A DNA stretch of 64,000 nt from Erinaceus europaeus (taxonomy: Eukaryota; Chordata; Mammalia; Eulipotyphla; Erinaceidae), in the NCBI RefSeq assembly GCF_950295315.1, contig NC_080179.1, positions 67,077,961-67,141,960 on the forward strand. Reading direction: 5' to 3'. Both the position numbers and the translations under genes were made by a program. The notes under the pieces are model-generated. The model was given only the letters and a program-made list of their open reading frames with translations. It ran no database searches and was not told the DNA's origin. The first letter of the stretch is position 1. Each line of letters opens with the position of its first letter. Of the stretch, positions 11,317 to 22,543 are shown one piece after another.

Positions 11317-11770
11317 GGCCAGGTGGTGGCACACATGGTTGACAGCACACGTTACAATGTGTAAGGACCCGAGTTCAAGCCCCCAGTCCTCACCTGCAGG
11401 AGGAAAGTTTTGTTTTTTTTCAATTCTCTCTTTTTTAAATTTTTATTTTTTATTTTATTTACAGGATAGTAACAGAGGTAAATTGAAAGAGGAGGGGGAG
11501 ACAGAGAGAGAAAGAGACAGAGAGACGCCCGCAGCCCTGCTTCACCACTCGTGAAGCTTTCCCCCTGCAGGTGGGGACCAGGGGCTTGAACTTGGGTCCT
11601 TGCGCACTGAAATGTGTGCGCTCAACCAGGTGCGGCACCGCCTGCCCCAGGAGGAAAGTTTTACAGGAGGTGAAGTAGTGCTGCAAGTGTCTGTTTCTCT
11701 CCCTAATTCCCCCTTCTTTGAGATTTCTGGCTGACTCTATCCAATAAATAAAGATAATTAAAATAACTTT
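11317..11770 (+). mobile_element. SINE-B, split by a second SINE-B
   Basis: The outer copy starts GGCCAGGTGGTGGCACAC and ends CCAATAAATAAAGATAATT. It is interrupted inside its middle by an antisense SINE-B at 11412-11648. Its own sequence AGGAGGAAAGTTTT is the duplicated target (11398-11411 and 11649-11662). Confidence 0.93.
11412..11648 (-). mobile_element. SINE-B nested in SINE-B
   Basis: Antisense copy with inverted head CAACCAGGTGCGGCACCGCC. It inserted into a like element in opposite orientation, leaving an inverted pair that could fold into a long hairpin if transcribed. The 14-bp duplication is perfect. Confidence 0.93.
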
Positions 11771-12746
11771 TAAAAAAAGAAATCTTATGGGTTCTACCTC
11801 CCCATTTTAAGAAGTATCAGCATTTAGAAGAACAGGGAACAGATGCTTTCATTTACCATCTACATCAGCATTTCTCAGATATACATGGAATGATCACAAG
11901 GCACAGGCATTGCTCTTAGCACCAAGGGTATACACTAGTTAACCAAGAAGATAAAATTCTAGTTTTATAGAACTTTACTTTTATTTGAGGAAAAAGATCA
12001 GTAAGTGAAATATACAATATATGAGAGTGGTGGCAACCTCTATGGGAAAAAAACACCTCTAGGGAGGGAGTTAAGGAATGTTGCTTGAGGGAGATTAGAT
12101 TTTTATAAATGAGGTCTCACTGAAACATGACATTTAACAAGTAACATCTTCAAAAAACATGTTTTTATCAAGAAAATATGTTACCTTTAAATTAATACCG
12201 AAGACAATCTAGAAAGACAAGAGAGATCTTATAGGGAGATATGATCTCTCCTAGGGATAAGGTGTTTCCTGAGAAGCAGATGTACAATGGAGACGTGTTG
12301 CCCAGCAACCAACAACAGGTGAATTTTAAAGCATTTATAAGGAGCCTAGGAGTTCTCTGGGGTCACAAACTCCTTCAGAAACATGGTTTTTATCTTCTGG
12401 GGGAAATCAGAGTCTATTCTCACTGCAGCTTCACAGCTTAGTCCACAAGCTGCTCCAACCCTGACAGTTTCTCTGTGGAACTCAGGAGAGTCACTGGAAC
12501 TTGAGAGAGGAAGGAATGAAATGGCTTCCCTTTCCATTTGCCACAGTTGCCTTTTTGTGTCTACAAGAGTAACTCATCAGACTGCACAAACTTGGGCAAA
12601 TAGCTTTCCTAAAGGATTAGCAAAATTGCAAAAAAGGAATAAAAAACAGAGGCAGGACAAATACTCAAATACCAGCAACTTGGACTTTCTCCTTGCATGT
12701 CAAATGTACCTCACAGGCACATCTTAAGAATTACATCTTCACAAGG
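11771..12746. other. No recognised element
   Basis: Mostly single-copy sequence. A 114-codon plus frame at 12383-12727 and a 63-codon minus frame overlap here. Neither resembles a protein I know. Confidence 0.4.
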
Positions 12747-12940
12747 GCCTATGTGGTGGTTCAGCAGGTTGAGCACATACCTTCCATATGTAAAGTTCAG
12801 GGTTCAATCCCCAGCAGCACATGGAAGCACCATGAGCATAGACAGTACAAAACAGACTAGAAAGTTGTTTAGCAACAGAGCACATGCATACGGCTTCAAG
12901 TTTGTCCCTGGAACTGAGTTAAAAAATAAATAAATAAACC
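12747..12940 (+). repeat. Old tRNA-like SINE
   Basis: Head TATGTGGTGGTTCAGCAGG, box B GGGTTCAATCCCC, and an AAAAATAAATAAATAAACC end. It does not fit families A to D closely. Confidence 0.6.
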
Positions 12941-13059
12941 TTCACAAAGAAAGGTCTCTGTGGAACCCTTTCCCAAGCTCCTATTTTGGTTCTCTTATCA
13001 TCTCTTGCTCTTTATTTTTTTCTTTCATAATATCTTGTTTCATGACCACTGCCTCCTGG

Positions 13060-13190
13060 GCTGGGCTGATAACGTTAGTGGTTATGCAAAAAGTCGTTAG
13101 GGCCTGAGGCTTCCAAATGCCAGGTTCAAAGCCCAACACTATCATAAGCTAGACCTGAGCAGAGTGCTCTGGGAAAAGCAAACAAAAAAC
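13060..13190 (+). mobile_element. SINE-D, diverged
   Basis: TTAGTGGTTATGCAAAAAG, a CCTGAGGCTTCCAAATGCC body and GCAGAGTGCTCTGGGAAAAGC identify the family. It has no clear target duplication. Confidence 0.75.
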
Positions 13191-13411
13191 ATGACTACTA
13201 CATAGATGTCCAATACGAGGGGAAGAAAAAAAAGAATACTATATATATATATAATCTGCTCTGTATTGATTTCTACTGTAGTTACCTATGGAGGAGAGGT
13301 TTAATTCCCCCTCTTGACAGGTATCCTGAGCCTGTTAATTTCTTCAGTATTTTTTAGTATTAGCTGATAAAACCATCTCCTTGGTTACACTGTCTAAAAT
13401 CTAAAACCGGC

Positions 13412-14434
13412 ATCCAATAGCACAGCTATATACAAGATACTGGATACTGTACAGCAAACCATAACAAAAGGACTTTTCAAAGTTAACCCAATTACCAAAT
13501 AATGTGATGATAACATTAACTATCGATTGTCTTTTTGAACCCTAAGACAGCAGGAACCTCACATCTCCACTATAGAGCCCCTTCTTCCCCCAGTCCTGGA
13601 ACCCTTGGACAGGGCCCACTTTCCCATATGCGTCTCCCAACCCAAACCAAATAATATTGCATCCGCCGATCACAACCTAACCAACGCAACGATTGCCACC
13701 TCAACATGCTTCACCTCAGACTGTGTCCAGAGACTTCACATGTGGAATGACAACCCTTCGGCTTCATTACTCGGGTGAGACCTTTCCTTTTATAGTACAC
13801 TCTAATTTCATCTCAGGTGGTTCACTTTCTAACAAAGTCCCATAACCTAGATATACACCAGTTTCTGTGAGAGAGAGCTTATCTTCACACGTATCCATAA
13901 ACTACTGCAAAATATGTACCTGAAAGCAGAAGTACACTAAAGTTTGCAGTGAGTACCTCCCTAACACTTCCTCTCCACTATTCCAAGCTTGGGATCCATG
14001 ATTGCTCAACAATTTGTTTGGCTTCATATGTTAACTCTCTTTTCAATCACCAGGTTCCAGATGCCACCAGGATGCTGGCCAGGCTTCCCTGGACTGAAGA
14101 CCCCACCAATGTGTCCTGGAGCTCAGCTTCCCCAGAGACACACCTTACTAGGGAAAGAGAGAGGCAGACTGGGAGTATGGACCAACCAGTCAACGCCCAT
14201 GTTCAGCGGGGAAGCAATGACAGAAGCCAGACCTTCTACTTTCTGCAACCCACAATGACCCTGGGTCCATGCTCCCAGAGGGCTAGAGAATGGGAAAGCT
14301 ATCAGGGGAGGGGGTGGGTTATGGAGATTGGGTGGTGGGAATTGTGTGGAGTTGTACCCCTCCTACCTTATGTTTTTGTTCATTAATCCTTTCTTAAATA
14401 AAAAATAAATAAATAAATAAATAAAATAAAAAAT
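13412..14434 (+). mobile_element. Family F retroposon, copy A (internally deleted form)
   Basis: A 1,023-bp unit starts ATCCAATAGCACAGC and ends TCTTAAATAAAAAATAAATAAAT. A perfect 16-bp target duplication, AAAATCTAAAACCGGC, lies at 13396-13411 and 14435-14450, so this is a complete insertion. The tail and duplication imply L1-driven retroposition. Compared with the copy at 45553-47666 it lacks about 0.7 kb of the middle (join near 13960-14010). The 145-codon frame at 13949-14386 spans the join and is probably fortuitous. I do not recognise the family; it is not the L1 3-prime UTR seen at 62.1-62.3 kb. Confidence 0.85.
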
Positions 14435-14450
14435 AAAATCTAAAACCGGC

Positions 14451-15621
14451 CGTTTTGTTTTTAAACTCTTAGGAGTTCATACATGTGCAAGTTTAATATC
14501 TGTCCTTGAGGAATATATTCAAACACAAAGCAGCACAGAAACCTAACCATCACGGAGAAAATCCTTGGGAATAAGAGTAACAACCCAAAGTTGCCTTCAG
14601 TTATTAGACTGTCTGAAATTCAGCTTTGAAATTTTACCTTTGACTGAAATTTCCCTTCTCTGGGAGCAGTCTGTCCTAATTACCATATCTTCTCCACAAG
14701 CAACCCATCCCATCAAGGGAACACAGGACTGTGCGCCAGCACAGGAAAAATGATCGGTGTGGTGACACAGATTTGTTGAGGATAATTTTTAATATTTAGT
14801 AGGGACATGTGAACATTTTTCTAATATTTAACTAAGGGAAACCATGTTTGAGAGTTCAGGACACTTGTGTTTTTCTACAGATTATTTATTGCGAGTTTTT
14901 CTTAATAAGGTTGCATGTTCATTGAACTAATATTCTCTTTATGCAAAGGAATATTATCTACATATATAAAACTGGTTAAGAAATCAAAATGACATCCAAT
15001 TGATATTTACGGGCAATTTCATCTGCTTATTTTTCAGTTTCACAGAGTTTAAATTTAGCATTTTCTGACTTGGATTTCATTAGACTGGTACACTTAAGAG
15101 TTAAGCTGATTTTCTTTCATTAAAGTTTAGTTTCTGTGGTTTAATCAGTGAACATATAATTGCTGAAAGTATTCATTTTATAAGATTTTTCAATAAATTA
15201 TCGAGGATGCTTAAATCTAAAACTGGTGCTATTTCTGCACTTGTGGTCATAGATACACAGCACGATTTCTGCAGACAGTCATCTTGCTCTACTTTAATCT
15301 AATAAACCAGCTGGAAAAAATGGTTCTGCTTTCTCTCTGCCGGATTTCTTTTCTTTTTTCTTCCATGTGAATATAACATTTTCCTACCTTTTAGTTATTT
15401 CTCAATGACTGTGAGTTTTTATTTAGAATTGCTCCTTGATTCAACCAGTAATCATTAATACTGATTGAGAGGATTAATTTATTTAACTTAAATTCATGGA
15501 ATCTATAATTTACATGACCCTAAGCTATATCTACTACTTTCATAAAAATAGGGAAAGTAATGCATAAAGAGATAAACCACTGGATATAATACCTTCCTGC
15601 CAGGTCCTCAAGAGTATATAT
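14451..15621. other. No recognised element
   Basis: AT-rich single-copy DNA without gene-like structure. Confidence 0.4.
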
Positions 15622-15735
15622 GGAGGCCTGGGGAAATAGTAGAATGGTTATGCAAAAAGACTTTCATGCCTAAGGCACCAAAGGTCCCAGGTTCAATCTC
15701 CAGCACCCCCATAAGCCAGAGCTAAAAAAAAAAGA
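15622..15735 (+). mobile_element. SINE-D, first copy of a duplicated pair
   Basis: Head AATAGTAGAATGGTTATGC, box B GGTTCAATCTCC and CATAAGCCAGAGCTAAAAA are visible. Most of it is repeated at 15832-15900 as part of a tandem duplication that also carries flanking sequence. Confidence 0.85.
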
Positions 15736-15999
15736 GTAAGGTGGGAGGGAGTATATATATATATATATCTCAAGGTCCATCATGTTCTTACTAAATGACT
15801 TGAGGTATGAATTGAGGATGGGCAAAAAGATGTTCATGCCTAAGGCACCAAAGGTCCCAGATTCAATCTCCAGCACCACCATAAACCAGAGCTAAAAACA
15901 GTGTTCATGTTTAAAAAAAAAAAAAAAAAAAAAGAGGTGGGGGAGTATATATGTAAAACACAAGGTCCATCATGTTCTTACTAAATGAATTGAGGTATG
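15652..15999 (+). repeat. Tandem segmental duplication, about 160 bp
   Basis: Unit 1 is 15652-15809 and unit 2 is 15832-15999. Both start GCAAAAAGA, contain the 3-prime part of a SINE-D, an A run, a GGTGGGAG/GTATATAT stretch and the same unique end (CATGTTCTTACTAAATGA, TTGAGGTATG). Because non-SINE flank is copied too, this is DNA duplication, not two insertions. The A run and (TA)n have diverged in length. Confidence 0.9.
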
Positions 16000-17040
16000 G
16001 GAACATTCAGTACAATGCTAAATATATTCATTATACTGCAAACATTCAAGCAGAGTTCACTTATATTGTATTTTCTTTGTATGTTCTTCTGTTATTTATT
16101 TAAGAAAATGACCTTGAGCAAACCGCTTAATAACTATTAGTAGCACGATAGAAATCTAGCCTGGCAGTTTTTATCTTGGACTCTAGCTCTTAATCAGCAC
16201 AGCTGACAGCTAAATAATAATAATAAAGCAATATAGTATTTATTGATATCCCATCAAATCAATATATATTCTATCTTATTACACTGTCATGGCAGATGAA
16301 GGATTGTCACAGACACACTGCTTTGGAAATACCATCCATAGTCAAGTCTAAGTGACAATACCATAGTATAAATACGGAAGGAAATGTAAAATAGAATAGG
16401 TAAGGCCTGTGGTAGGCACACTTTACCTAGAGTCAAGAATGGGTAGAAGAAGCATACACATCATGGTTCCCTGGGGAAAGGAGAAGTGCATAATCTAAGT
16501 CCAAAATGAGAAAGGATGCAGAGGCAGATTTGTTCACTTCTATCTTAGTGACAGTTTTACATCCATAAAGCTGCATAGGAATTCATTTCTAACGCTTTTA
16601 AAGATATAATCATTTGTTTTTTCTGTTATCAGAATACTCTTCCTGAAATGCGGGTCTGACATTCTTCTACTGAAATCATCCCATGTCTGTTCCTTACCCA
16701 CAAGGTTCACCATGATTTGGCCCACTTGTCACAGAACCCTTGATGGTAAAAGCGATCTTAAGTTTTTGAAAGAAGGATGCAGATTTATATTTTTATAAAT
16801 TTTACTTACTCCACTAAGGCAAAATGATCAATCTAGTTGAATTTTCTTAACCTCCCTGATCTTTATATTCCTTCTTTATAACTTGGAGATAATCCTATAT
16901 ACCTTTGTGGTAATATTGCTTGGCTATACATGTATATGTATATATGTATGCATTTAACTAGTTTTAATCACATTATTGATGTTACTTTTTAATCTGATAA
17001 AATCTACATTTTTTTCCATAATGGCATTTGAATATACTTC
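16000..17040. other. Mostly unrecognised; possible L2 scrap
   Basis: The segment 16600-16740 has L2-like strings (ACAAGGTTCACCATGATTTGGCCCA split by differences). The rest is AT-rich with (TA)-rich runs at about 16930-16950. Confidence 0.35.
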
Positions 17041-17624
17041 CAAGTTCACTAATTTTATTAAACCCCATACCTTGGACTTCATCAGCTTCAAAACTCGTTG
17101 AATTCCACTCTACGCCTTTTGACAAGGAAGAATGCTCAGCACCTGGTTGACACTGGCCCAGGGAGTCCCCATCTCTGTCTCCAGACTCTTGTAAGTGACA
17201 AGGGGCCGCAGGCTGAGGACAGCGGGGCTCACTGGCAGATGTTATGATGCTGGAGGGTGCGCTATCTCGAGAGTCCAATGGAGCTGAGCAAGGCGCTGAG
17301 ATACCAGCTGCCACCACTTCTCCCTAGTCCACACCCAGAATGTTGCAGTCTCCCCAGGATGGGCCTGCTCGCTGCCCTGCTGGAGACACAGCCCAGCTCT
17401 CTGCAATCTTCTAAGTCACCAAGATCACCAAGTCGAAAACTTGAGTTTCCTCAGATTACGGTGGCAGCCACTGTGAGAACCAGGAGGAGGCTCCAACAGC
17501 ACCATCCCGCAGGGTGTGCGTGGAGCCAGCTCTGCCTTCCATCCGCTTCCCAAGGTAAGCTGGCTTCCTGCAGCTCCTTCCTAGGAGCTTGTGGTGCCTT
17601 CTGCAACAATAAAAAACGGTTCCT
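17041..17624 (+). other. GC-rich segment with splice-donor-like sites
   Basis: GC content rises sharply. An open stretch continues on the plus strand from about 17257 to a strong donor-like site AAG/GTAAGC with the GT at 17555-17556. Another GTAAGT lies at about 17190. The translated stretch is rich in S, P and R and I recognise no family. It may be an exon, an old processed copy or chance. Confidence 0.3.
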
Positions 17625-17882
17625 GGGGAGCCAGGCGGTGGCGCACCTGGTGAACCCCGGCAAGGATGTAGGTTCGAGTCTGCAGCTCCCCACCTGCAAG
17701 GGGGACACCTTCACAAGCAGCTGAAGCAGGTCTGCAAGCGCCTTTCTCTTTCCCTGTCTCTCCTCCTCTCTCCGTAGCTCTCTGTCCTGTAAAATAAAAG
17801 TGTGTAAGGGAGGGGAATGGCCACCAAGAGCAGTGGACTCCTAGCGCTGGTATGGAGCCCCAGAGACAATCCTGGAGGTAGG

Positions 17883-17916
<34 letters not shown>
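17625..17916 (+). mobile_element. SINE-A, long form, poly(A) tail
   Basis: Starts GGGAGCCAGGCGGTGGCGCACC, includes the ATGGCCACCAAGAGCAGTGG block and ends in about 34 A. GGTTCCT at 17618-17624 and 17917-17923 is duplicated. A clean long A tail suggests a fairly recent insertion. It separates the GC-rich segments at 17.1-17.6 and 17.9-18.4 kb. Confidence 0.92.
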
Positions 17917-17918
<2 letters not shown>

Positions 17919-17929
17919 TTCCTCCAGGT

Positions 17930-18090
17930 TCTCGCGAGAAAGCCCCAGTATTATCCCGAATGAGCCCCGTCCCCGTGGGGGCGGGGACGGGGCTGTGCAT
18001 TACGTGCCAGGGGCATACTGGGCATGCGCCAATGTCCTGCAGCGCACCTGCCCCAGGCAAATGGCCTGGCTGACCCAATCAGGGCCTCCA
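17930..18090. promoter_or_regulatory. CpG-rich promoter-like motif cluster
   Basis: Five housekeeping-promoter motifs occur in 150 bp: the palindrome TCTCGCGAGA (17930-17939), a GC box GGGGGCGGGGA (17977-17987), GGCATGCGCC (18021-18030, NRF1-like), CCAAT at about 18029-18033, and CCAAT at 18075-18079 within CCCAATCAGG. CpG is locally frequent in otherwise CpG-poor DNA. This is motif evidence only. No TATA box and no certain exon is attached. Confidence 0.4.
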
Positions 18091-19208
18091 CTCTGCTCCG
18101 CTCCCTTTGCACATGCTAGAAGCAGTGCACTACTGTGTTGAGAAGGACGAGCAGATGGACAGGGTGGGCATGCTGCACCAAAAGGCAAGGCTGTGATGGG
18201 GGGAACCACCCATCGTGCTGCAGACTAGGAGGCCTCTCAGGACCCAGTTTCCACGAGCTCACCATGGATCCAAGATCCTAGAGCTGGCCAACCTTCCTCT
18301 CATCTCACAGTACTTTCTCCTCCCCCGCTACCTGCCACCATCCCTTTGGGCCACCAGCTCCTCTTAACACAGGTAAAGTGAGACTAAAGTTTATTTTGTC
18401 TCATCATTGTTTGATCATTTAATTTATTTACTTATGTCCGTCTGTCTAGTGTAAGGTTTTATATCAAAAGCAACCCCACCAACATATGAATTTCCAAGTG
18501 AAATGTGGAATTTCTAGGGATCAGAAACATTATTTCAATTTTCACTACTTGTTATGGGAAAAATTCACTAAGCGCTGTGCCTTCTGGAACCAATTAATTA
18601 CTGCTGAGGTATCACTATATGTGAACATAGAGCTTCCCTATAAAGTCTTTTGCAAGCCACCAATGAATAAAGTGAAGAAATAATTACTTGTAATTTACAT
18701 TGAAATGTTTAGCCTCCTCGGACCCCAAAATTAAGTACCAAATAATACATAAAACCTAAAATAACACTAGCACACAGTAAAAAGCAGAAATGATCTGGCA
18801 CATGTCAAGTCTATATGAAATGATTTCCTGGGGAAAAGCTTAGTGGGACAACTCTTCCTTGGGATGTGCGTTGCCACTAAAATGACTCAGTGAAAAAAAT
18901 GGACACTGAACACTAGTTCCACTTTTTGCTATTTGTCATGAAAAGCAAGCATCCTCTTTAGATTTCCTTTGTTTCTCTTAAATAAGTGTGTGAGCAAAAG
19001 GATCTACTTTTCTATGTGTTGAGTGGGGTATACTGTATCTAGTTGAGCTTTAATAAAGGATAAAAAAGTCATAAAAACAAGATATGTAATAACAGTAAAT
19101 GTTCATTGTACTTATTACTACTAACATTGTTGGTTCGTGAACTGCTTTAGGAATACAGCACTTATTCTTCTCTTTTTTCTTTTGCCATTTTTTTTATTTG
19201 TGATTAGG
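18091..19208. other. GC-rich then AT-rich sequence, no gene assigned
   Basis: 18091-18370 stays GC-rich and contains an acceptor-like CTCTCATCTCACAG ending near 18310 and a donor-like CAG/GTAAAG near 18373. These could bound a short exon, but no protein is recognisable. From 18380 the DNA is AT-rich and featureless. Confidence 0.3.
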
Positions 19209-19470
19209 CTCCCCACCTGCAGGGGAGTCGCTTCACAGGCGGTGAAGCAGGTCTGCAGGTGTCTGTCTTTCTCTCCCCCTCTCTGTCTTCCCCTCCTCTC
19301 TCCATTTCTCTCTGTCCTATCCAGCAACGAGCAACATCAACAATAACAATAATAATCACAACAAGGCTACAACAAAGGCAACAAAAGGGGAAAAAATGGC
19401 CTCCAGGAGCAGTGAATTCATGGTGCGGGCACTGAGCCCCAGCAGTAACCCTGGAGGCAAAAAAAAAAAC
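19209..19470 (+). mobile_element. SINE-A, long form, 5-prime truncated
   Basis: Begins inside the element at GCTCCCCACCTGCAGGGG, without boxes A and B, and retains the complete extra block to AACCCTGGAGGCAAAA. Truncation of the tRNA head is usual for aborted reverse transcription. Confidence 0.92.
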
Positions 19471-19606
19471 CTACATTACTATTGTCAAACTAGTTAATTC
19501 TTCAATTATGCTTAAATTTTTCAGTTATGCTTAAACTATACTTAAACTATATTGAAATCTTTTGGTACTATATTTTACATAGCACTTCTACATTAAAGGG
19601 AGGGGG

Positions 19607-20460
19607 GAGAAACACCCAGTTAAGCACAAGGACCTGCTCAAGGGCCCCAGTTCAAGCCCCCTCCCCAGCTGCAGGGGGAAAGCTCACAGTGATGAAGCAG
19701 GTCTGCAGGTGTCTCTCTACCTTCTTATCTCCCACTCCCCTCTCAATTTCTCTCTGTCCTATCTAATAAAAAATGGCTGCATTCATCTCAGGTATTTCAC
19801 TTTCTAATAAAGTCCCATAACCTAGATATACACCAGTTTCTGTGAGAGAGAGCTTATCTTCACACGTATCCATAAACTACTGCAAAATATGTACCTGAAA
19901 GCAGAAGTACACTAGAGTTTGCAGTGAGTACCTCCCTAACACTTCCTCTCCACTATTCCAAGCTTGGGATCCATGATTGCTCAACAATTTGTTTGGCTTC
20001 ATATGTTAACTCTCTTTTCAATCACCAGGTTCCAGATGCCACCAGGATGCTGGCCAGGCTTCCCTGGACTGAAGACCCCACCAATGTGTCCTGGAGCTCA
20101 GCTTCCCCAGAGACACACCTTACTAGGGAAAGAGAGAGGCAGACTGGGAGTATGGACCAACCAGTCAACGCCCATGTTCAGCGGGGAAGCAATGACAGAA
20201 GCCAGACCTTCTACCTTCTGCAACCCACAATGACCCTGGGTCCATGCTCCCAGAGGGCTAGAGAATGGGAAAGCTATCAGGGGAGGGGGTGGGTTATGGA
20301 GATTGGGTGGTGGGAATTGTGTGGAGTTGTACCCCTCCTACCTTATGTTTTTGTTCATTAATCCTTTCTTAAATAAAAAATTTAAAAAAGGAAATGGCTG
20401 CAAAAGCAGTGGAATTGTAGTGCTGGCCCTAGTGATAGCCCTGGAGGCAAAAAACAAAAA
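19607..20460 (+). mobile_element. SINE-A, long form, split by family F
   Basis: The first part is 19607-19780 and the 3-prime block resumes at 20402 (AAAAGCAGTGGAATTGTAG...CCCTGGAGGCAAAAAAC). It is older than the F copy inside it. Confidence 0.88.
19781..20391 (+). mobile_element. Family F retroposon, copy B (5-prime truncated)
   Basis: A 611-bp copy sits inside a SINE-A, with the duplication AAATGGCTGC at 19771-19780 and 20392-20401. By eye it differs from 13806-14400 at only about five positions, and it shares the same internal deletion join. It is therefore a separate insertion, not part of a block duplication, from the same young source. Confidence 0.88.
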
Positions 20461-20574
20461 CAAAACCTAGCTTAACAGTATTTTTTTTTTTTAATATATA
20501 CCAGAGTCTGAATCTTGTTGAGTTCAATGTAGAAAATAGGTTGGAAGCTATAGTAAATGCCAAATATTTTTCAT

Positions 20575-20812
20575 TCATAGGCACTAAGTCAAGCACTTTG
20601 AATGTATTGATTCTTAATTTTCTGAACAAACCCCAGGAGAGAAGCTCTTTTATGGCTTCTTTTTGCATATGAAAGAACTGAGACCCAGATAAGTTTGCAG
20701 ACTTGCAGAAGGATTCAAAGTTGGAGAGTGATGGAGCCAGAATTTAACTTCAGGCCTTTCCAACTCTGTCTGCTCTTAACCACCTCTTCTACCGTTTCTG
20801 TAATAGAACCTA
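20575..20812 (+). repeat. MIR element
   Basis: The order of MIR landmarks is intact: GGCACTAAGTCAAGCACTTTGAATG, AAGAACTGAGACCCAGATAAG, GACTTGCAGAAGGATTCAAAG, GGAGCCAGAATTTAAC, CTGCTCTTAACCACCTCTTC. Confidence 0.85.
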
Positions 20813-22358
20813 CTGTAAAAAATTAATGCAGTGTTTGGTTTTAGAAAGACCATGTAGAATACCTCATAGGCAAATTGTCATTTAAATAATATAAGCAAAA
20901 TTGTTTGTTTTTCTTTTTACTTTATAAAAGCTAAAACTTTAACCTAAATTGACAGCACTTGAGTTATGAATTAGCTTAGAAGCTGCTTTGTTTAATGCCG
21001 AAAGGCATTTTATTTGATGTGGCAAAACAATACAATCTAGTTTTAAGGGTAACATTTGAGCTGAACTCAAGATTTTCTTTTTTAAAAACAATCTGTAATC
21101 TTCAGTTACCAATGGCTGATTTCCAGGTTCTATTTTGGAAGTGATAATTAGGCTTGGAAATTTTTTGCTAACTTTGTTATGTAAATCACACCTTTGGGGG
21201 GGAAATTGGACAAAATAACACAATAGCAATAGAAAACCATTTTACCCTGAATGATTTTTTTTTTCTATTCAATCAGATGAGATATGTGCTAGGCAGTTTG
21301 CCATATTCAATAATTCCTAGAACTTTTAGAACTTCAGTCCCCAAATTAAAAAAGAATGGTCTTTGTTTTTGTTTACTCAAACCTCACATACAGTGAGTTC
21401 CTCAGATCTTGGACCTTCTCATCCCCACTCCACCCTTCACCTATTTGGAGGCTCATTATAGAATCTTGAACCACCAGCATTATGTAATACATCCCTTTTA
21501 TTCTTTTCTAATCTTCCTTCCCCATTTTCAAACGTTTTCCTCTAGAAATAATATAAACTAACCTTTTGCTCATTGTTTTCAATTTCTGTTTCTACATGTT
21601 TTTAAAATATTAAGTCTAAACAAGTTGTACAACTTCTGAAGGTTTGATTCAGTCAAAGCAATTTCCAAATAAAAGCTATGTAGCCTGTATTGTACAACCC
21701 ACTGAAGGTAGTTACTCCAGGCCAGACAAAAGAGATGAACTCTATTAGATCCTTTGCTATCATCGTGCTTCACATAGTGGAAGAAAAAGAAAAAAGAAAA
21801 CAGTTCTACCAAATAGCATTGTGGACCCTATTCTGGCTTCTCAAAAAGAAACGTCTGGTTTTGATGGGAAAGTCCAATTTGAATGATAGGCTCAAGACAT
21901 CTGTAGAACTAAATATATCTCTAAACACTGCACAGCTTGAAAAACAGATCAGATCTGGTTTCAAAACACTGTGTCGTTAACCCTTTTCAAATGTGGAATT
22001 CTTTGCAATGATTATCTTCATAGCTAAAGAGGAAAATGTCACAAAAAGTCAGTTTATATCCAAATTTTTGCTTGTATCTGAACATAAAATGTTGCCACAG
22101 TGTCTGCATTCTACCTAAAATTACTTATTGCATGACTTCCATTGACTTCCTGGCTGCTGAAACCAAGAACAATAGCAAAATGGATATAATTCTCCTATTC
22201 ACATGTTGAGGTCAGAATCGAGAGGCTGACTCATCTTAGTGTTGTTAGCAAGTCATAGTCCTTTCTACCATCAGTTTGTTCATTTGTTATTATGAGCTAT
22301 TCAGTTGCTGTTTTTCTTTCTGTTCAGGGTAGAAACGTAAAGTCGAGGCCATAGAGAG
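20813..22358. other. No recognised element
   Basis: About 1.5 kb of AT-rich single-copy DNA. Frames of up to 96 codons occur, without domain features. Confidence 0.4.
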
Positions 22359-22368
22359 TGGAACCCTT

Positions 22369-22543
22369 CTTCTTCTTCTAGCGTTTGCCCTTCTTCCGTA
22401 GCCAGTCAACAGCGTCAGGTTGAGCCTGATGTCAAGTTTCAAGACCTCCTTTGAATCTGGAGAGGTGGCAGTCGTTGACTATGTGGGTCATAGTCTGTGT
22501 GGAGCCGCAGGGGCAGTTCGGGTCGTCTCTGGCTTCCCAGCGA
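22369..22543 (-). mobile_element. Vingi non-LTR retrotransposon, 175-bp 3-prime end
   Basis: The inverted tail and stop (CTTCTTCTTCTAGCG) is followed by sequence about 96% identical by eye to 31204-31380. A 10-bp duplication, TGGAACCCTT, lies at 22359-22368 and 22544-22553. The truncation point (CGATGGAAC) shares TGGAAC with the target, a microhomology join. Confidence 0.93.

Noticed and set aside
13949..14386. A 145-codon frame conserved in two places (also 19924-20361)
   Set aside because: The two copies are nearly identical retroposons, so conservation is due to recent copying. The frame spans an internal deletion join and is not kept in older F copies.
13412..14434. Family F as the 3-prime UTR of hedgehog L1
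   Set aside because: The L1 at 60605-62330 has a different UTR directly after ORF2, and three other L1 ends here match that UTR, not F. A second L1 lineage with an F-like UTR cannot be fully excluded without a genome search.
17581..18078. A 165-codon minus frame
   Set aside because: It runs through a SINE-A and its poly(A) tail (read as a run of Phe).
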